Shown: in pieces, positions 1-6,350 of the stretch
Numbering within the stretch: position 1 is the first letter of the stretch
How the letters are laid out: every line of letters starts with the position of its first letter
Assembly: GCA_016213425.1 (NCBI GenBank)
Contig: JACRAI010000132.1
Span: forward strand, 1 to 14,352
Direction of reading: 5' to 3'
DNA from: an archaeon
Lineage (GTDB): Archaea; Nanobdellota; Nanobdellia; Woesearchaeales; ARS49
DNA length: 14,352 nucleotides
Position numbers and translations under genes: made by a program
Notes under the pieces: model-generated
The model's input: only the letters and a program-made list of their open reading frames with translations
The model's database searches: none
What the model was told of the DNA's origin: nothing

Positions 1-7
1 AATAATC

Positions 8-430
8 ATGATTTTGTTAGTTTTAGGCGGATTATTCGCACTTGTTTTTCTAACTGAAGACTCTAATGTTGACTACAGCAAAATTCATGACAGACAAAAA
101 ATCACTAATATTTTATCAATTATCTCTTTAATGAGCTCTAATTTTGGAGGCTCAATGACAGATTTATTAAAAGATTGTGTCGACTACCCGCCAAGACTTT
201 ATTTAGGTACACAATCTTCATGCGATTACTCTAAAGAAAAAATAAATGAATTATTATCTAGTAATTTACCAGGTAGAGCTTACTACTTTGAGCTAATAGG
301 CGCAAGAGACTTCAAAATATGCAGTTCTAGAGAATGCACTCCTTGCAGTGGAGAAAAAGAACTTCAAGAAGCACAAATATTCTTAAGTATAAATGTACCA
401 ATGACTTTACATTTGGAATTGTGTCAGTGA
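8..430 (+). CDS. Pilin-like secreted cysteine-rich protein, 5' end probably cut by the window
   Basis: The visible 140 residues open with a hydrophobic segment (about residues 1-15) followed by a polar domain with six cysteines (57, 72, 105, 110, 113, 139), which suggests an exported protein held by disulfides. The reading frame stays open to the first base of the window, so the ATG at base 8 may be internal and a charged or class III signal sequence may lie upstream. The layout, one N-terminal hydrophobic helix, a DLLKDCV-like segment, paired cysteines and a final beta strand (FLSINVPMTLHLEL), resembles small pseudopilin-like proteins I recall from Woesearchaeota and Pacearchaeota; that is memory, not a search. 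It is convergent with the methyltransferase gene that follows. The function is unknown. It could also be an unrelated membrane-anchored surface protein. Confidence 0.6.
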   Translation: MILLVLGGLFALVFLTEDSNVDYSKIHDRQKITNILSIISLMSSNFGGSMTDLLKDCVDYPPRLYLGTQSSCDYSKEKINELLSSNLPGRAYYFELIGARDFKICSSRECTPCSGEKELQEAQIFLSINVPMTLHLELCQ

Positions 431-474
431 GATTAGCTTGCGGTTACCACAAACCTTGAACCAAAAACTCAAAA

Positions 475-1230
475 CTATTTTTTTACCGCAGTAAAAAAAG
501 AAGTCACTTCCCACGCGTTTTGATGTTCAGTTTTTTCTTGTTCCAATTCTATTATTCTTAATTGTTCTAGAATCATTCGAAGATCTGACTGAACATATGA
601 AAAAGAAGCCATATCCGTAGGTAAAGTTCCTGTTACTCTACCTCCTTTCTTTGTTACTCTTAAAACTTCAGGCACTGTAACTACAAAACTTCCTTGAGCT
701 CCTTCGTAATCAGTTTGAAATTCATGAAGAGCATGACTAGCAATAACTAAATCAAAAGTTTTGTCAGGAAAAGGCAAACATTTCATATCTCCAAGAACTA
801 AATTATAATTAGTTAATTCGTATCTTTCTGCTCTTTTATTTGTTTTTTCAATAAATTTTTTGACAAAATCAACTCCTATCATTGTACAGTTTGGATTTTG
901 CATTGCTAACCAAACAAGATTAATTCCGTAGCCGCTTCCTAAATCTAATATTAGTTTAGAATTGTTAATTCTTGAACTCAAATACTCTAAACGTATCTTA
1001 ATAGATTCGAAATCATTTTTTAAGCAATCTAGATAAATCCCTTTTTCTGAAAGAAATTCCCACCGTGATTTATTATACTCTGTGGAAGAGTGCACTTTGT
1101 CAAATAAATCATCCATTTCATTAATGGTTTCCTCCTTATATTTATTCAGGAGAAGTTCTCTTAGTTGATCTCCATCCAATCGTTCAGTGTAAAAAGTAAT
1201 ATTCTCTTTAAGATAAGTTTCTAAGTCCAT
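475..1230 (-). CDS. Class I SAM-dependent methyltransferase
   Basis: A 251-residue protein with a Rossmann methyltransferase core. Motif I is DLGSGYG at residues 96-102, the acidic end of strand 2 is D121 in IGVD, a GDM at 148-150 probably contacts the adenine, and strand 4 is FDLVIASHALHEF at 159-171. This matches the UbiE/Methyltransf_11 type; the substrate cannot be told. The first 90 residues are a helical extension. A GTG six codons upstream (1248) is possible, but the ATG at 1230 sits about 25 bases after a TATA box (TTTTTATAT, minus strand, 1251-1260), which fits a leaderless mRNA. It is divergent from the cluster starting at 1360 and shares an intergenic region with it, so the two may be co-regulated. 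Confidence 0.85.
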   Translation of the reverse strand: MDLETYLKENITFYTERLDGDQLRELLLNKYKEETINEMDDLFDKVHSSTEYNKSRWEFLSEKGIYLDCLKNDFESIKIRLEYLSSRINNSKLILDLGSGYGINLVWLAMQNPNCTMIGVDFVKKFIEKTNKRAERYELTNYNLVLGDMKCLPFPDKTFDLVIASHALHEFQTDYEGAQGSFVVTVPEVLRVTKKGGRVTGTLPTDMASFSYVQSDLRMILEQLRIIELEQEKTEHQNAWEVTSFFTAVKK

Positions 1231-1248
1231 ATGTAAAGATTCAATCAC

Positions 1249-1335
1249 CCATATAAAAAGCTTATTATTTTACTATTGAACAGTAGTTAAAAATAGAAAA
1301 CTTTATAAATGAGTTATGTTTCTTACTACTAAAAA
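1249..1335. promoter_or_regulatory. Divergent promoter region with repeated operator-like motif
   Basis: The minus-strand TATA box at 1251-1260 serves the methyltransferase. The plus-strand TATA box CTTTATAAAT at 1301-1310 serves the 1360 gene. TTACTACTAA at 1323-1332 is centred about 22 bases after the plus TATA, over the expected start site. It is the exact reverse complement of the motif at 4210-4219 and 4253-4262. A related half-palindromic stretch, TTACTATTGAACAGTAG, lies between the two TATA boxes at about 1269-1286. A Shine-Dalgarno GGAGG is at 1345-1349. The TATA calls are strong; the operator role is inferred from the repetition. Confidence 0.6.
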
Positions 1336-1359
1336 CAAATATTTGGAGGAAAAAATAAA

Positions 1360-2088
1360 ATGAAAAAACAAGAACAATCAATTGAAGATTTTGTAGGTAA
1401 AGCAAGAAGAGCAAAGAAAGTTGAAAAAGTATGTGGACATTTAGATAATGCTTTAAAATTAGGAGCAGACAAAAAATATATCGCAAGTGTTTACGAGGAA
1501 ATTTCAGGAAGAACTGAAGATCCCGCCACAAAATTAACTTACTTTTCAAAAGCTTCAGCTCTCTACGGAAGTCAAGGTGTTTTGGCTGAAGATGATTTTG
1601 TGTGCTCAAGCGAAAGTGCAGATGATCAAGCAATGGTAGACATAGCAGAAGGCATGACTGGAGATTATAATCCTGCAGATCAAGAATTAGTACTTGAAAC
1701 ACAACCACAAACTCAACCTCAAGGTTTCTTAGAAAGAGCAAAAGCTAAAGGACAAGAATTAAGTGACAAATTAAGTGATCCTGCAGGCAGACAAGAAATT
1801 AAAGAGCGCGTTGTTGAAGGAACTAAAGATGCTTATCATGCAACCGCACAAGCTGCAAAAAAAGGTTATAGTGCTGCAGCTCCAGTAGTTCAAGGTTGGT
1901 GGGGTAAAGCTAAAGAAGGAGCGAAAAATATAGCTGACAAAATCAATCCTCCAGCACCGACAATTGAAGATCTAAACAAAAAAGAAGCAGAAAGAACTGC
2001 AACTAATCAAGCTCAAGACGCAGCAAGAATTGACAAAGGCACTGCTGCTTGGGAAAAATTCCAAGCAAAATACGGCAGAAGAAAATAA
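1360..2088 (+). CDS. Unknown alanine/lysine/glutamine-rich helical protein, first gene of small-protein cluster
   Basis: I do not recognise this 242-residue protein. It starts at an ATG with GGAGG 11 bases before it. Residues 1-75 look like a compact helical domain. Residues 76-120 are acidic and end in a glutamine/proline/threonine linker. Residues 123-195 form a long amphipathic, alanine- and lysine-rich helical region of the kind seen in LEA-like or surface-binding proteins (for example DAYHATAQAAKKGYSAAA). The C-terminus is basic (FQAKYGRRK). There is no signal peptide or membrane segment, so it is probably cytoplasmic. It is first in a run of four plus-strand genes ending at 3374. The amphipathic part could bind a membrane, DNA or another protein; nothing decides between these. 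Confidence 0.75.
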   Translation: MKKQEQSIEDFVGKARRAKKVEKVCGHLDNALKLGADKKYIASVYEEISGRTEDPATKLTYFSKASALYGSQGVLAEDDFVCSSESADDQAMVDIAEGMTGDYNPADQELVLETQPQTQPQGFLERAKAKGQELSDKLSDPAGRQEIKERVVEGTKDAYHATAQAAKKGYSAAAPVVQGWWGKAKEGAKNIADKINPPAPTIEDLNKKEAERTATNQAQDAARIDKGTAAWEKFQAKYGRRK

Positions 2089-2127
2089 AAATAACACTTA
2101 CGCAAAGGCGCTTAAGCAGGTAAGAAC

Positions 2128-2592
2128 ATGAGCGGAATATACGAAAGGAATAGCAATAACAAGTATATTAATGAAGATGAAAAAAAAGTAGATCTGCTTA
2201 ATTTTATTCTTGGCAACTTAGATGGAAATCTTTCAAAATTAAGTGAAAACTTATCAAGTCCTCAAACTCAAAGGAGAATAAATGAGTTTGTTGGATCATT
2301 AGAAGAAAAAATTAAAGAAAAATTTTCACCAGATTATTCCGAAGTTCCAAGAGTTTCTTTCGGAAGTTCAAGTCCCCTTAGCGTTTCTAAACCAGAACCA
2401 GTAATAATTCCTCAAGTAAACCCACCAATACTAACAACAAACCCCGCACCCCAAACTAATTACCAACCACTTAAGAAGAAAAGACACAATCCAGAAATAA
2501 CTCCAGAAGACCGAGCTGCTTTCGAAAGAATGAAAGTTCCTCAAGCAATCCCGCCAAAATTCTTAAGGCCACCAAAAATACCAGGTTACTGA
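2128..2592 (+). CDS. Unknown protein with proline-rich linker and RHNPEITPEDR tail
   Basis: A 154-residue protein of unknown function. The N-terminal 70 residues are charged and probably helical. Residues 72-115 are a disordered proline/serine/asparagine-rich linker. The tail carries KKKRHNPEITPEDR, with RHNPEITPEDR at 119-129, then a proline-rich end (FLRPPKIPGY). The stretch from PQTNYQP through EDR is clearly repeated in the next protein, whose N-terminal domain is unrelated, so the tail is a modular element. The start follows a 39-base gap that contains CTTAC and GTAAG inverted ends and the palindrome GCTTAAGC; AGGTAAG is a weak ribosome site. It overlaps nothing and is followed one base later by the next ATG, suggesting coupled translation. 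Confidence 0.75.
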   Translation: MSGIYERNSNNKYINEDEKKVDLLNFILGNLDGNLSKLSENLSSPQTQRRINEFVGSLEEKIKEKFSPDYSEVPRVSFGSSSPLSVSKPEPVIIPQVNPPILTTNPAPQTNYQPLKKKRHNPEITPEDRAAFERMKVPQAIPPKFLRPPKIPGY

Positions 2593-2593
2593 A

Positions 2594-3076
2594 ATGGTAG
2601 ATGGTTATTATATAAAAAACTTAAAGAATTTTTCTCAAAAAAATAACAATATCATATATTTTAAAGGTGAATGCTTCCCCGACGAATATTCTTCTCTCAA
2701 AGAAGAAAAAATAAAAGGTGGGAAAAGAAGAAATTTTGATGGAGATTTGATAGATATGGTTAATGATTCTTTTATTGGATTGCCTGTGAAAAAAGGAGAA
2801 GTTATTATATTGCCTGATGATGCTTCTAGTTCAGTTTTACAATTATCCACTCTACTAGGTCCATCTAACCCAAAACCTCCAACTCCAAACTTCAAACCAC
2901 AAACCACTTATCAACCTCCTAAACCAAAAAAGCGTCACAATCCTGAGATTACTGACGAGGATAGAAAGGCCGCTCAGACACCTAAAAGACACAATCCAGC
3001 AATTACTGAAGAAGATAGAAAACAATTTGAGGCACAAAAAAATGAGAATAATCAAGGGCAAAATAATCAGGCATGA
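2594..3076 (+). CDS. Unknown protein with two RHNPxITxEDR tail repeats
   Basis: A 160-residue unknown protein whose ATG starts one base after the preceding stop and has no good Shine-Dalgarno site, so translation is probably coupled. Residues 1-88 form a mixed, probably folded domain (GYYIKNLKNFSQKNNNIIYF, then GLPVKKGEVIILPDD). Residues 90-112 are a proline-rich linker, PQTTYQPPKPKK. Two copies of the tail motif follow: RHNPEITDEDR at 114-124 and RHNPAITEEDR at 132-142, 18 residues apart, then an asparagine/glutamine-rich end. The linker plus first motif matches the tail of the upstream protein while the front domains do not match. Its last 35 bases overlap the next gene in another frame. 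Confidence 0.75.
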   Translation: MVDGYYIKNLKNFSQKNNNIIYFKGECFPDEYSSLKEEKIKGGKRRNFDGDLIDMVNDSFIGLPVKKGEVIILPDDASSSVLQLSTLLGPSNPKPPTPNFKPQTTYQPPKPKKRHNPEITDEDRKAAQTPKRHNPAITEEDRKQFEAQKNENNQGQNNQA

Positions 3077-3374
3077 AAAGCAAAAAGACTTAACACCTTT
3101 TGTTAAGTTTGAAGATGAAGACTTTCTTTGTAGTCTTCCCGCTGCTTTACACATGAAGTTCGGTATTTCTGAAGATCCTTTAGATACTGAAGTTTTCTTA
3201 AGAGGCTTTTATGGTGAAGATATAGGTGTAGAAAAACCTAAAGAGTACGGATTTAATACAAGTGTAACCATGGAGTACAACAAACTCTCAGATGCATACA
3301 AAGCAGGTCAATCTGCAGGAATTGAAGCTAAATTTGTGAAGAATGAACTATTAATTACAGAGTATGATGACTAA
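3042..3374 (+). CDS. Unknown small acidic/basic protein, last gene of first run
   Basis: A 110-residue unknown protein. I chose the ATG at 3042, with TGAGG ten bases before it, over an in-frame TTG at 3027. It starts inside the preceding gene (35-base overlap). The sequence reads as a small mostly beta fold: a basic first strand (MRIIKGKIIRHEK), then FVKFEDEDFLCSLP, then a central region with PLDTEVFLRGFYGEDIG. It ends in ELLITEYDD. The ITEY near the end recurs in the 4667 protein (KITEYKNI), which may be chance. There is no membrane segment. Its stop codon is immediately followed, with no spacer, by the end of the PIN toxin gene on the other strand. Confidence 0.7.
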   Translation: MRIIKGKIIRHEKQKDLTPFVKFEDEDFLCSLPAALHMKFGISEDPLDTEVFLRGFYGEDIGVEKPKEYGFNTSVTMEYNKLSDAYKAGQSAGIEAKFVKNELLITEYDD

Positions 3375-3800
3375 TTAAAACTCGGTCTCTTCATAATCAG
3401 TGCTTAGTGCAATTAAAAATTCTTTAGGGGTTTTATATTCTTCAAAATTTTCAAAATCTCTGTCATAAGAAATTAAATATTTTAAGTTCAGTTTTTTAAC
3501 AACTGATATCTGCTCCAAATCTTTTTCTTTTATTTTGTTTTTCAACTCAATCATCTTATCCGCAACTAACTCTTTAATAATAACTATGCAAGTTTCAAGC
3601 AGGTATTTTCTAAATGTATCTGCTAGTTTTTTATTATAATATTTTTTTAAATACCTGTAAATTTCTATTATGACTCGGTCAGAAATCACTGCCTGTAACT
3701 CTGCTTTGTTTAAGAGATCTATTATTTTTGCACTATTAGAACTAGGATATTCAAATGCGTAAATGAATACATTTGTATCCAAGAAAACTTTAAGTTTCAT
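3375..3800 (-). CDS. vapC: PIN-domain ribonuclease toxin (VapC type)
   Basis: A 141-residue PIN domain, the usual size. The first conserved acidic residue is D8 in FLDTNVFIYAF. E46 is in ISDRVIIEIYRYL. D94 (KEKDLEQISVVKKL) and the SYDRDF segment (D113, D115) complete the metal-binding set. PIN toxins of this family cleave RNA using magnesium or manganese and are neutralised by the protein encoded just upstream. The start overlaps the end of the antitoxin gene by 11 bases, the classical coupled layout. The stop abuts the stop of the convergent gene at 3374 with no spacer, so no separate terminator fits between them. RNA target unknown. Confidence 0.88.
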   Translation of the reverse strand: MKLKVFLDTNVFIYAFEYPSSNSAKIIDLLNKAELQAVISDRVIIEIYRYLKKYYNKKLADTFRKYLLETCIVIIKELVADKMIELKNKIKEKDLEQISVVKKLNLKYLISYDRDFENFEEYKTPKEFLIALSTDYEETEF

Positions 3801-4038
3801 CCTCTAGTTTTTCAAGATCTTTTTTAAGCTGTTCAGGACTAACGTTCCTTCTTTTAGCGGAGGTTATTTCTTGCCACAGTTTTTGCCTATTTATCAAGCC
3901 CAACTCATTACCATAATGCACTAGTGCAGCGCGTATAGCTTCGCTCTTAGTATTATAAAGGCCTGAGTTTATCAGTTCTTCTAACAGATTTGCTTCCACA
4001 CCTCTAAATTCAAGTGTCAGTTTAGTGCCAGTTGTCAT
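3790..4038 (-). CDS. vapB: Ribbon-helix-helix antitoxin / repressor (VapB type)
   Basis: An 82-residue protein with an N-terminal ribbon-helix-helix fold. The strand KLTLEFRGVE (6-15) would lie in the DNA major groove. Two helices follow (ANLLEELINSGL, then TKSEAIRAALVHYGNELG), with the turn YNTKSEAIR typical of the MetJ/Arc/CopG superfamily. Residues 52-82 are a charged tail likely to bind the PIN toxin. Such proteins normally repress their own operon as dimers on repeated operators. Here the promoter has an 11-base direct repeat between the TATA box and the ATG. The mRNA appears leaderless (TATA about 28 bases before the ATG). Very similar motifs at the two flanking operon promoters suggest a wider regulatory role. 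Confidence 0.85.
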   Translation of the reverse strand: MTTGTKLTLEFRGVEANLLEELINSGLYNTKSEAIRAALVHYGNELGLINRQKLWQEITSAKRRNVSPEQLKKDLEKLEDET

Positions 4039-4072
4039 TTTAATAGTGATTTAATAGTAAGTATATATAAAT
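4039..4072 (-). promoter_or_regulatory. Promoter and direct-repeat operator of the antitoxin-toxin operon
   Basis: The TATA box TTTATATATAC (minus strand, 4061-4071) lies about 28 bases from the ATG at 4038. ACTATTAAA occurs twice (plus-strand TTTAATAGT at 4039-4047 and 4050-4058), exactly 11 bases apart, one helical turn. The second copy is part of TTAATAGTAA (4051-4060), one base different from the TTAGTAGTAA sites at 4210 and 4253. Autoregulation by the ribbon-helix-helix protein is the natural reading. Confidence 0.65.
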
Positions 4073-4209
4073 TTTTTGATTAGTTTTGATTTTACTATGT
4101 GAGACTGTTGGTTTTGCTAGTGTTTGCAAAATTCTTTGATTTTTGATTTATTTAAATCATTTAAAAACACTAACACCTTTAAACCTAAAATATCATTTGT
4201 TACCATTTT

Positions 4210-4262
4210 TTAGTAGTAAAATAACGAAACATTTATATATAAGTACATCTTATTAGTAGTAA
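4210..4262 (+). promoter_or_regulatory. Promoter of second small-gene run, TATA box flanked by two identical operator-like sites
   Basis: The TATA box TTTATATATAAG lies at 4232-4243. TTAGTAGTAA occurs exactly at 4210-4219 and 4253-4262, about 21 bases on each side of the TATA centre and 43 bases apart, or four helical turns, so both face the same side. The downstream copy covers the likely transcription start. The leader of about 60 bases ends in a strong Shine-Dalgarno GGGAGGTG at 4310-4317. Upstream (4080-4209) there is no gene; it contains a TAGTGTTT/AAACACTA inverted pair (4118-4125, 4165-4172) around an AT-rich loop. Confidence 0.65.
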
Positions 4263-4323
4263 CAGTGTTTGTGTGAGTGGCTCCAAACCACAAACCACAA
4301 ACAAACAACGGGAGGTGTTTATC

Positions 4324-4593
4324 ATGGCACATATAAAAAAAGATGTTAACAGTGTTTTATTGTTTTTAGTAACAATGACTTGTATAGCTTTAGTGGCTTT
4401 AACAGTAGTTTTCGCTAACCAATTCGATGGATTGGCTGGAGAAAACACTCAAATGAAAGTAGAACTAGAAAGCACTAATCAAGCGCTTTCAGCTAAAACT
4501 GAAAAATTAAACAGCTTAAATGAATTATTAGATAAACATATTGAAAGAGAAAAAGAGCTTGAAAACATGCTTAAAAACAGATTAAGCCGTTAA
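4324..4593 (+). CDS. Small membrane-anchored coiled-coil protein
   Basis: An 89-residue protein. The ATG at 4324 follows GGGAGGTG by six bases, so the in-frame ATG at 4273 in the leader is rejected. Residues 1-9 are basic (MAHIKKDVNS), residues 10-31 form a single membrane helix (VLLFLVTMTCIALVALTVVF), and residues 39-88 form a coiled coil. The basic residues before the helix and the extra length after it suggest N-in orientation with the coiled coil outside the cell. The shape recalls FtsB/FtsL-like or small scaffold proteins, but I see no specific signature. First gene of the second run; it could anchor the other cluster products to the membrane. T-rich sequence after the stop (4593-4620) could allow partial termination. 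Confidence 0.75.
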   Translation: MAHIKKDVNSVLLFLVTMTCIALVALTVVFANQFDGLAGENTQMKVELESTNQALSAKTEKLNSLNELLDKHIEREKELENMLKNRLSR

Positions 4594-4666
4594 ATTTTCT
4601 TTATTTTTTATTCAATGTAATAAACACGTACAAAAATAAAAACAAAAAATCGGAGGATTGATTAAA

Positions 4667-4894
4667 ATGTCAATAGATGAAAACGTTGAATCAACTGATG
4701 TGTTAAAGAGACAAGTTAAGGATGGCAAGGCAAAAATCAGTCAAGGTTTTGCTGCTGGACATCCTTTAGAAGTTGCTACTGGAGTTAATCAAGTAGCTGA
4801 TGCTAAGAAGAAGTTAGACTTAAGAGAAGTAAATAAAGTGATTGATGGATACAATAATGATGAGTACAAAATTACTGAATATAAAAATATTTAG
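4667..4894 (+). CDS. Unknown small charged protein
   Basis: A 75-residue protein starting at the ATG at 4667, ten bases after GGAGG (4652-4656); an in-frame TTG at 4658 is less likely. It is rich in lysine, aspartate and valine, with a probable helical hairpin: DVLKRQVKDGKAKISQGFAA, then a turn at GHPLEV, then NQVADAKKKLDLREVNKVID. It ends in YKITEYKNI. No membrane segment, metal site or known domain was recognised. It lies 12 bases before the next gene and shares its Shine-Dalgarno style, so it belongs to the same operon. A partner or chaperone of the neighbouring proteins is possible but unsupported. Confidence 0.65.
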   Translation: MSIDENVESTDVLKRQVKDGKAKISQGFAAGHPLEVATGVNQVADAKKKLDLREVNKVIDGYNNDEYKITEYKNI

Positions 4895-4906
4895 GAGGAA
4901 AATAAA

Positions 4907-5452
4907 ATGAAACAAACAAAACAAACAGTTACTGATTTCGATTTTGCTTATGAAGCAGGTTCAGGTCAGAACTTTGTAGGAGTTTATGTTACTGGAGTTA
5001 TAGTAACTTCAGAAGCTGTACCAGTTGGACCAAATGGTTTAGATAGAATTATGCAAGATTTAGTTATGCATGAAGTCATGCACGGAGGGCCAGCAGTTAG
5101 GGGAATGAGTGGAGATTTTGAATTTGGAAATATGCACCCAGATTTTGTAGATATGCAGCCAAGTTTTCTTGAAGATAAAAGTAGCAGCATGCCAAGACCA
5201 ATGAGCGATGCAGATAAAGCGCGAGCACTAAAAGCTCAAATTGATTTTGATAATTATCTTAAGGAGCAAGTAAGCGCCAAAGAAAATAAATCTCAAAGTG
5301 CAACGCTTTACGGAAATCCTGGAACTGGTAAAACTTTTGTAGCACCTCTAACAAAGCCAAGTGATAAAAAAATAGTTTTAGAAATAACTGATGGCAGCAG
5401 CGATGTAACCGCTCCGAAAGTTAAACCAACAGAACCGCCTGCAGTGCTTTAA
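4907..5452 (+). CDS. Unknown protein with HEVMH motif and orphan Walker A motif
   Basis: A 181-residue protein with a strong Shine-Dalgarno (AGGAGG) upstream. Residues 20-40 are hydrophobic beta-like (FVGVYVTGVIVTSEAVPV). LVMHEVMHGG at 52-61 has the HExxH form of zinc metalloproteases. GNPGTGKT at 136-143, within TLYGNPGTGKTFVAPL, has the exact P-loop pattern of AAA+ ATPases, yet there is no Walker B and only 38 residues follow. The tail is proline-rich (KVKPTEPPAVL). Either motif alone could be chance. The HExMHG and following GD resemble the HESMH protein at 13085-13702. No signal peptide is seen. A real enzyme, a degenerate paralogue or a structural protein are all possible; function is unknown. 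Confidence 0.65.
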   Translation: MKQTKQTVTDFDFAYEAGSGQNFVGVYVTGVIVTSEAVPVGPNGLDRIMQDLVMHEVMHGGPAVRGMSGDFEFGNMHPDFVDMQPSFLEDKSSSMPRPMSDADKARALKAQIDFDNYLKEQVSAKENKSQSATLYGNPGTGKTFVAPLTKPSDKKIVLEITDGSSDVTAPKVKPTEPPAVL

Positions 5453-5465
5453 GAGGTAAATTAAA

Positions 5466-6119
5466 ATGACAAGTTTAGTTAACAAAGCGTCTGATGCAGC
5501 AAAAACTGCTTGGATGTATATGAGAGGACCTAATCCTAGAGGTTTATCTTTTCTTGGATTAGTGTCCGAATATTTTCCAGGAATTGATGGAAGAACTTAC
5601 GAGTGTCAAGTCAGGTTAGCTCATATTGGAGGCCCTCTTTTAACAGAGTATAATCCAAATCAATTAATCGATTTGATGAAAGCACAAGGTCTTTCAGACC
5701 AAAGAGCAAAAGAGCTTGTATTTCACACTAGTGATATGAGGAGTAGATATCATAGTGGAGAAGATGCAGGTTTATCTAAATTAGTCCTTGAAGATTTCAA
5801 TTTTAAAAATCTCTATCAAAGACAGAGATCTCTTCAAAGAGATTGGGATGTAATGTCCTCATCTATAAGTGATTTAGGTAAAGTTTTAGCCAAAGTGGAT
5901 TTTGGTAAAGTAATTCGTAAAGCGTTTAATAAAAGAAAATCGCAGAAACCGTTAGATCAAGCTAGAGGCTTCAATTTGGATGGTCTTGATGGGTATTTAG
6001 AACCTCAAGATTTTGAAGGTCAAAGTTCTCAACAAGGATTTACAGATCAAGATTTCAAAGAGTTAGAAGACTTTGCTAACTACACCAATCCAGAAGATGT
6101 TCCTTCAGAGGGTAACTAA
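5466..6119 (+). CDS. Unknown protein with acidic TxxDF...NPED tail
   Basis: A 217-residue protein of unknown function, starting 13 bases after the previous stop with AGAGGT as ribosome site. Residues 1-90 look like a folded mixed domain (RGPNPRGLSFLGLVSEYFPG, then a cysteine at 47). Residues 95-160 are helical and basic (YQRQRSLQRDWD, RKAFNKRKSQK). Residues 163-217 are an acidic, glutamine-rich, probably disordered tail containing FTDQDFKELEDF (192-203) and NPED (208-211). The 20-residue segment 192-211 aligns without gaps to residues 66-85 of the 6351 protein with nine identities. No membrane segment or enzyme motif is seen. The next gene starts at 6121, one base after the stop. Confidence 0.72.
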   Translation: MTSLVNKASDAAKTAWMYMRGPNPRGLSFLGLVSEYFPGIDGRTYECQVRLAHIGGPLLTEYNPNQLIDLMKAQGLSDQRAKELVFHTSDMRSRYHSGEDAGLSKLVLEDFNFKNLYQRQRSLQRDWDVMSSSISDLGKVLAKVDFGKVIRKAFNKRKSQKPLDQARGFNLDGLDGYLEPQDFEGQSSQQGFTDQDFKELEDFANYTNPEDVPSEGN

Positions 6120-6120
6120 A

Positions 6121-6348
6121 ATGTTTGATGAATGGACAGTATCAAAGGAAATTCCTAGTGAGCTTTTACCTGCTTGGTTGAATTATTTAAGTGCAGAAAA
6201 GAATTATCGAAGAATTAGTGCAGAACAAAAAGGTAAAGGAATCAGTATTGATTTAATCAATGCAGGCATAGAAGCAGAATATGCTTCAGATGAATATCAT
6301 ACAGCAGTAAATGAATTAATGAGAAAAGGATTCAAGAGAGGTAAATAA
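6121..6348 (+). CDS. Unknown small helical basic protein
   Basis: A 75-residue protein. The ATG at 6121 starts one base after the preceding stop with GAGGGT 11 bases upstream, so the in-frame upstream ATG at 6073, which would overlap the preceding gene, is rejected. The composition suggests an all-helical protein: EWTVSKEIPSELLPAWLNYL, then AEKNYRRISAEQKG, then DLINAGIEAEYASDEYHTAV, with a basic end (MRKGFKRGK). No known family was recognised. It is between two proteins that share a C-terminal motif it lacks, so it may be their binding partner; that is speculation. Confidence 0.7.
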   Translation: MFDEWTVSKEIPSELLPAWLNYLSAEKNYRRISAEQKGKGISIDLINAGIEAEYASDEYHTAVNELMRKGFKRGK

Positions 6349-6350
6349 AA

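Noticed and set aside
1265..1741. Long minus-strand reading frame rich in leucine and phenylalanine
   Set aside because: It is antisense to the 1360 gene and runs through its promoter; the composition is the mirror of a lysine/glutamine-rich gene and it has no ribosome site.
4118..4172. Intrinsic terminator or small RNA from the TAGTGTTT/AAACACTA inverted pair
   Set aside because: The 8-base arms are about 39 bases apart with an AT-rich loop and no T run follows; too weak to call.
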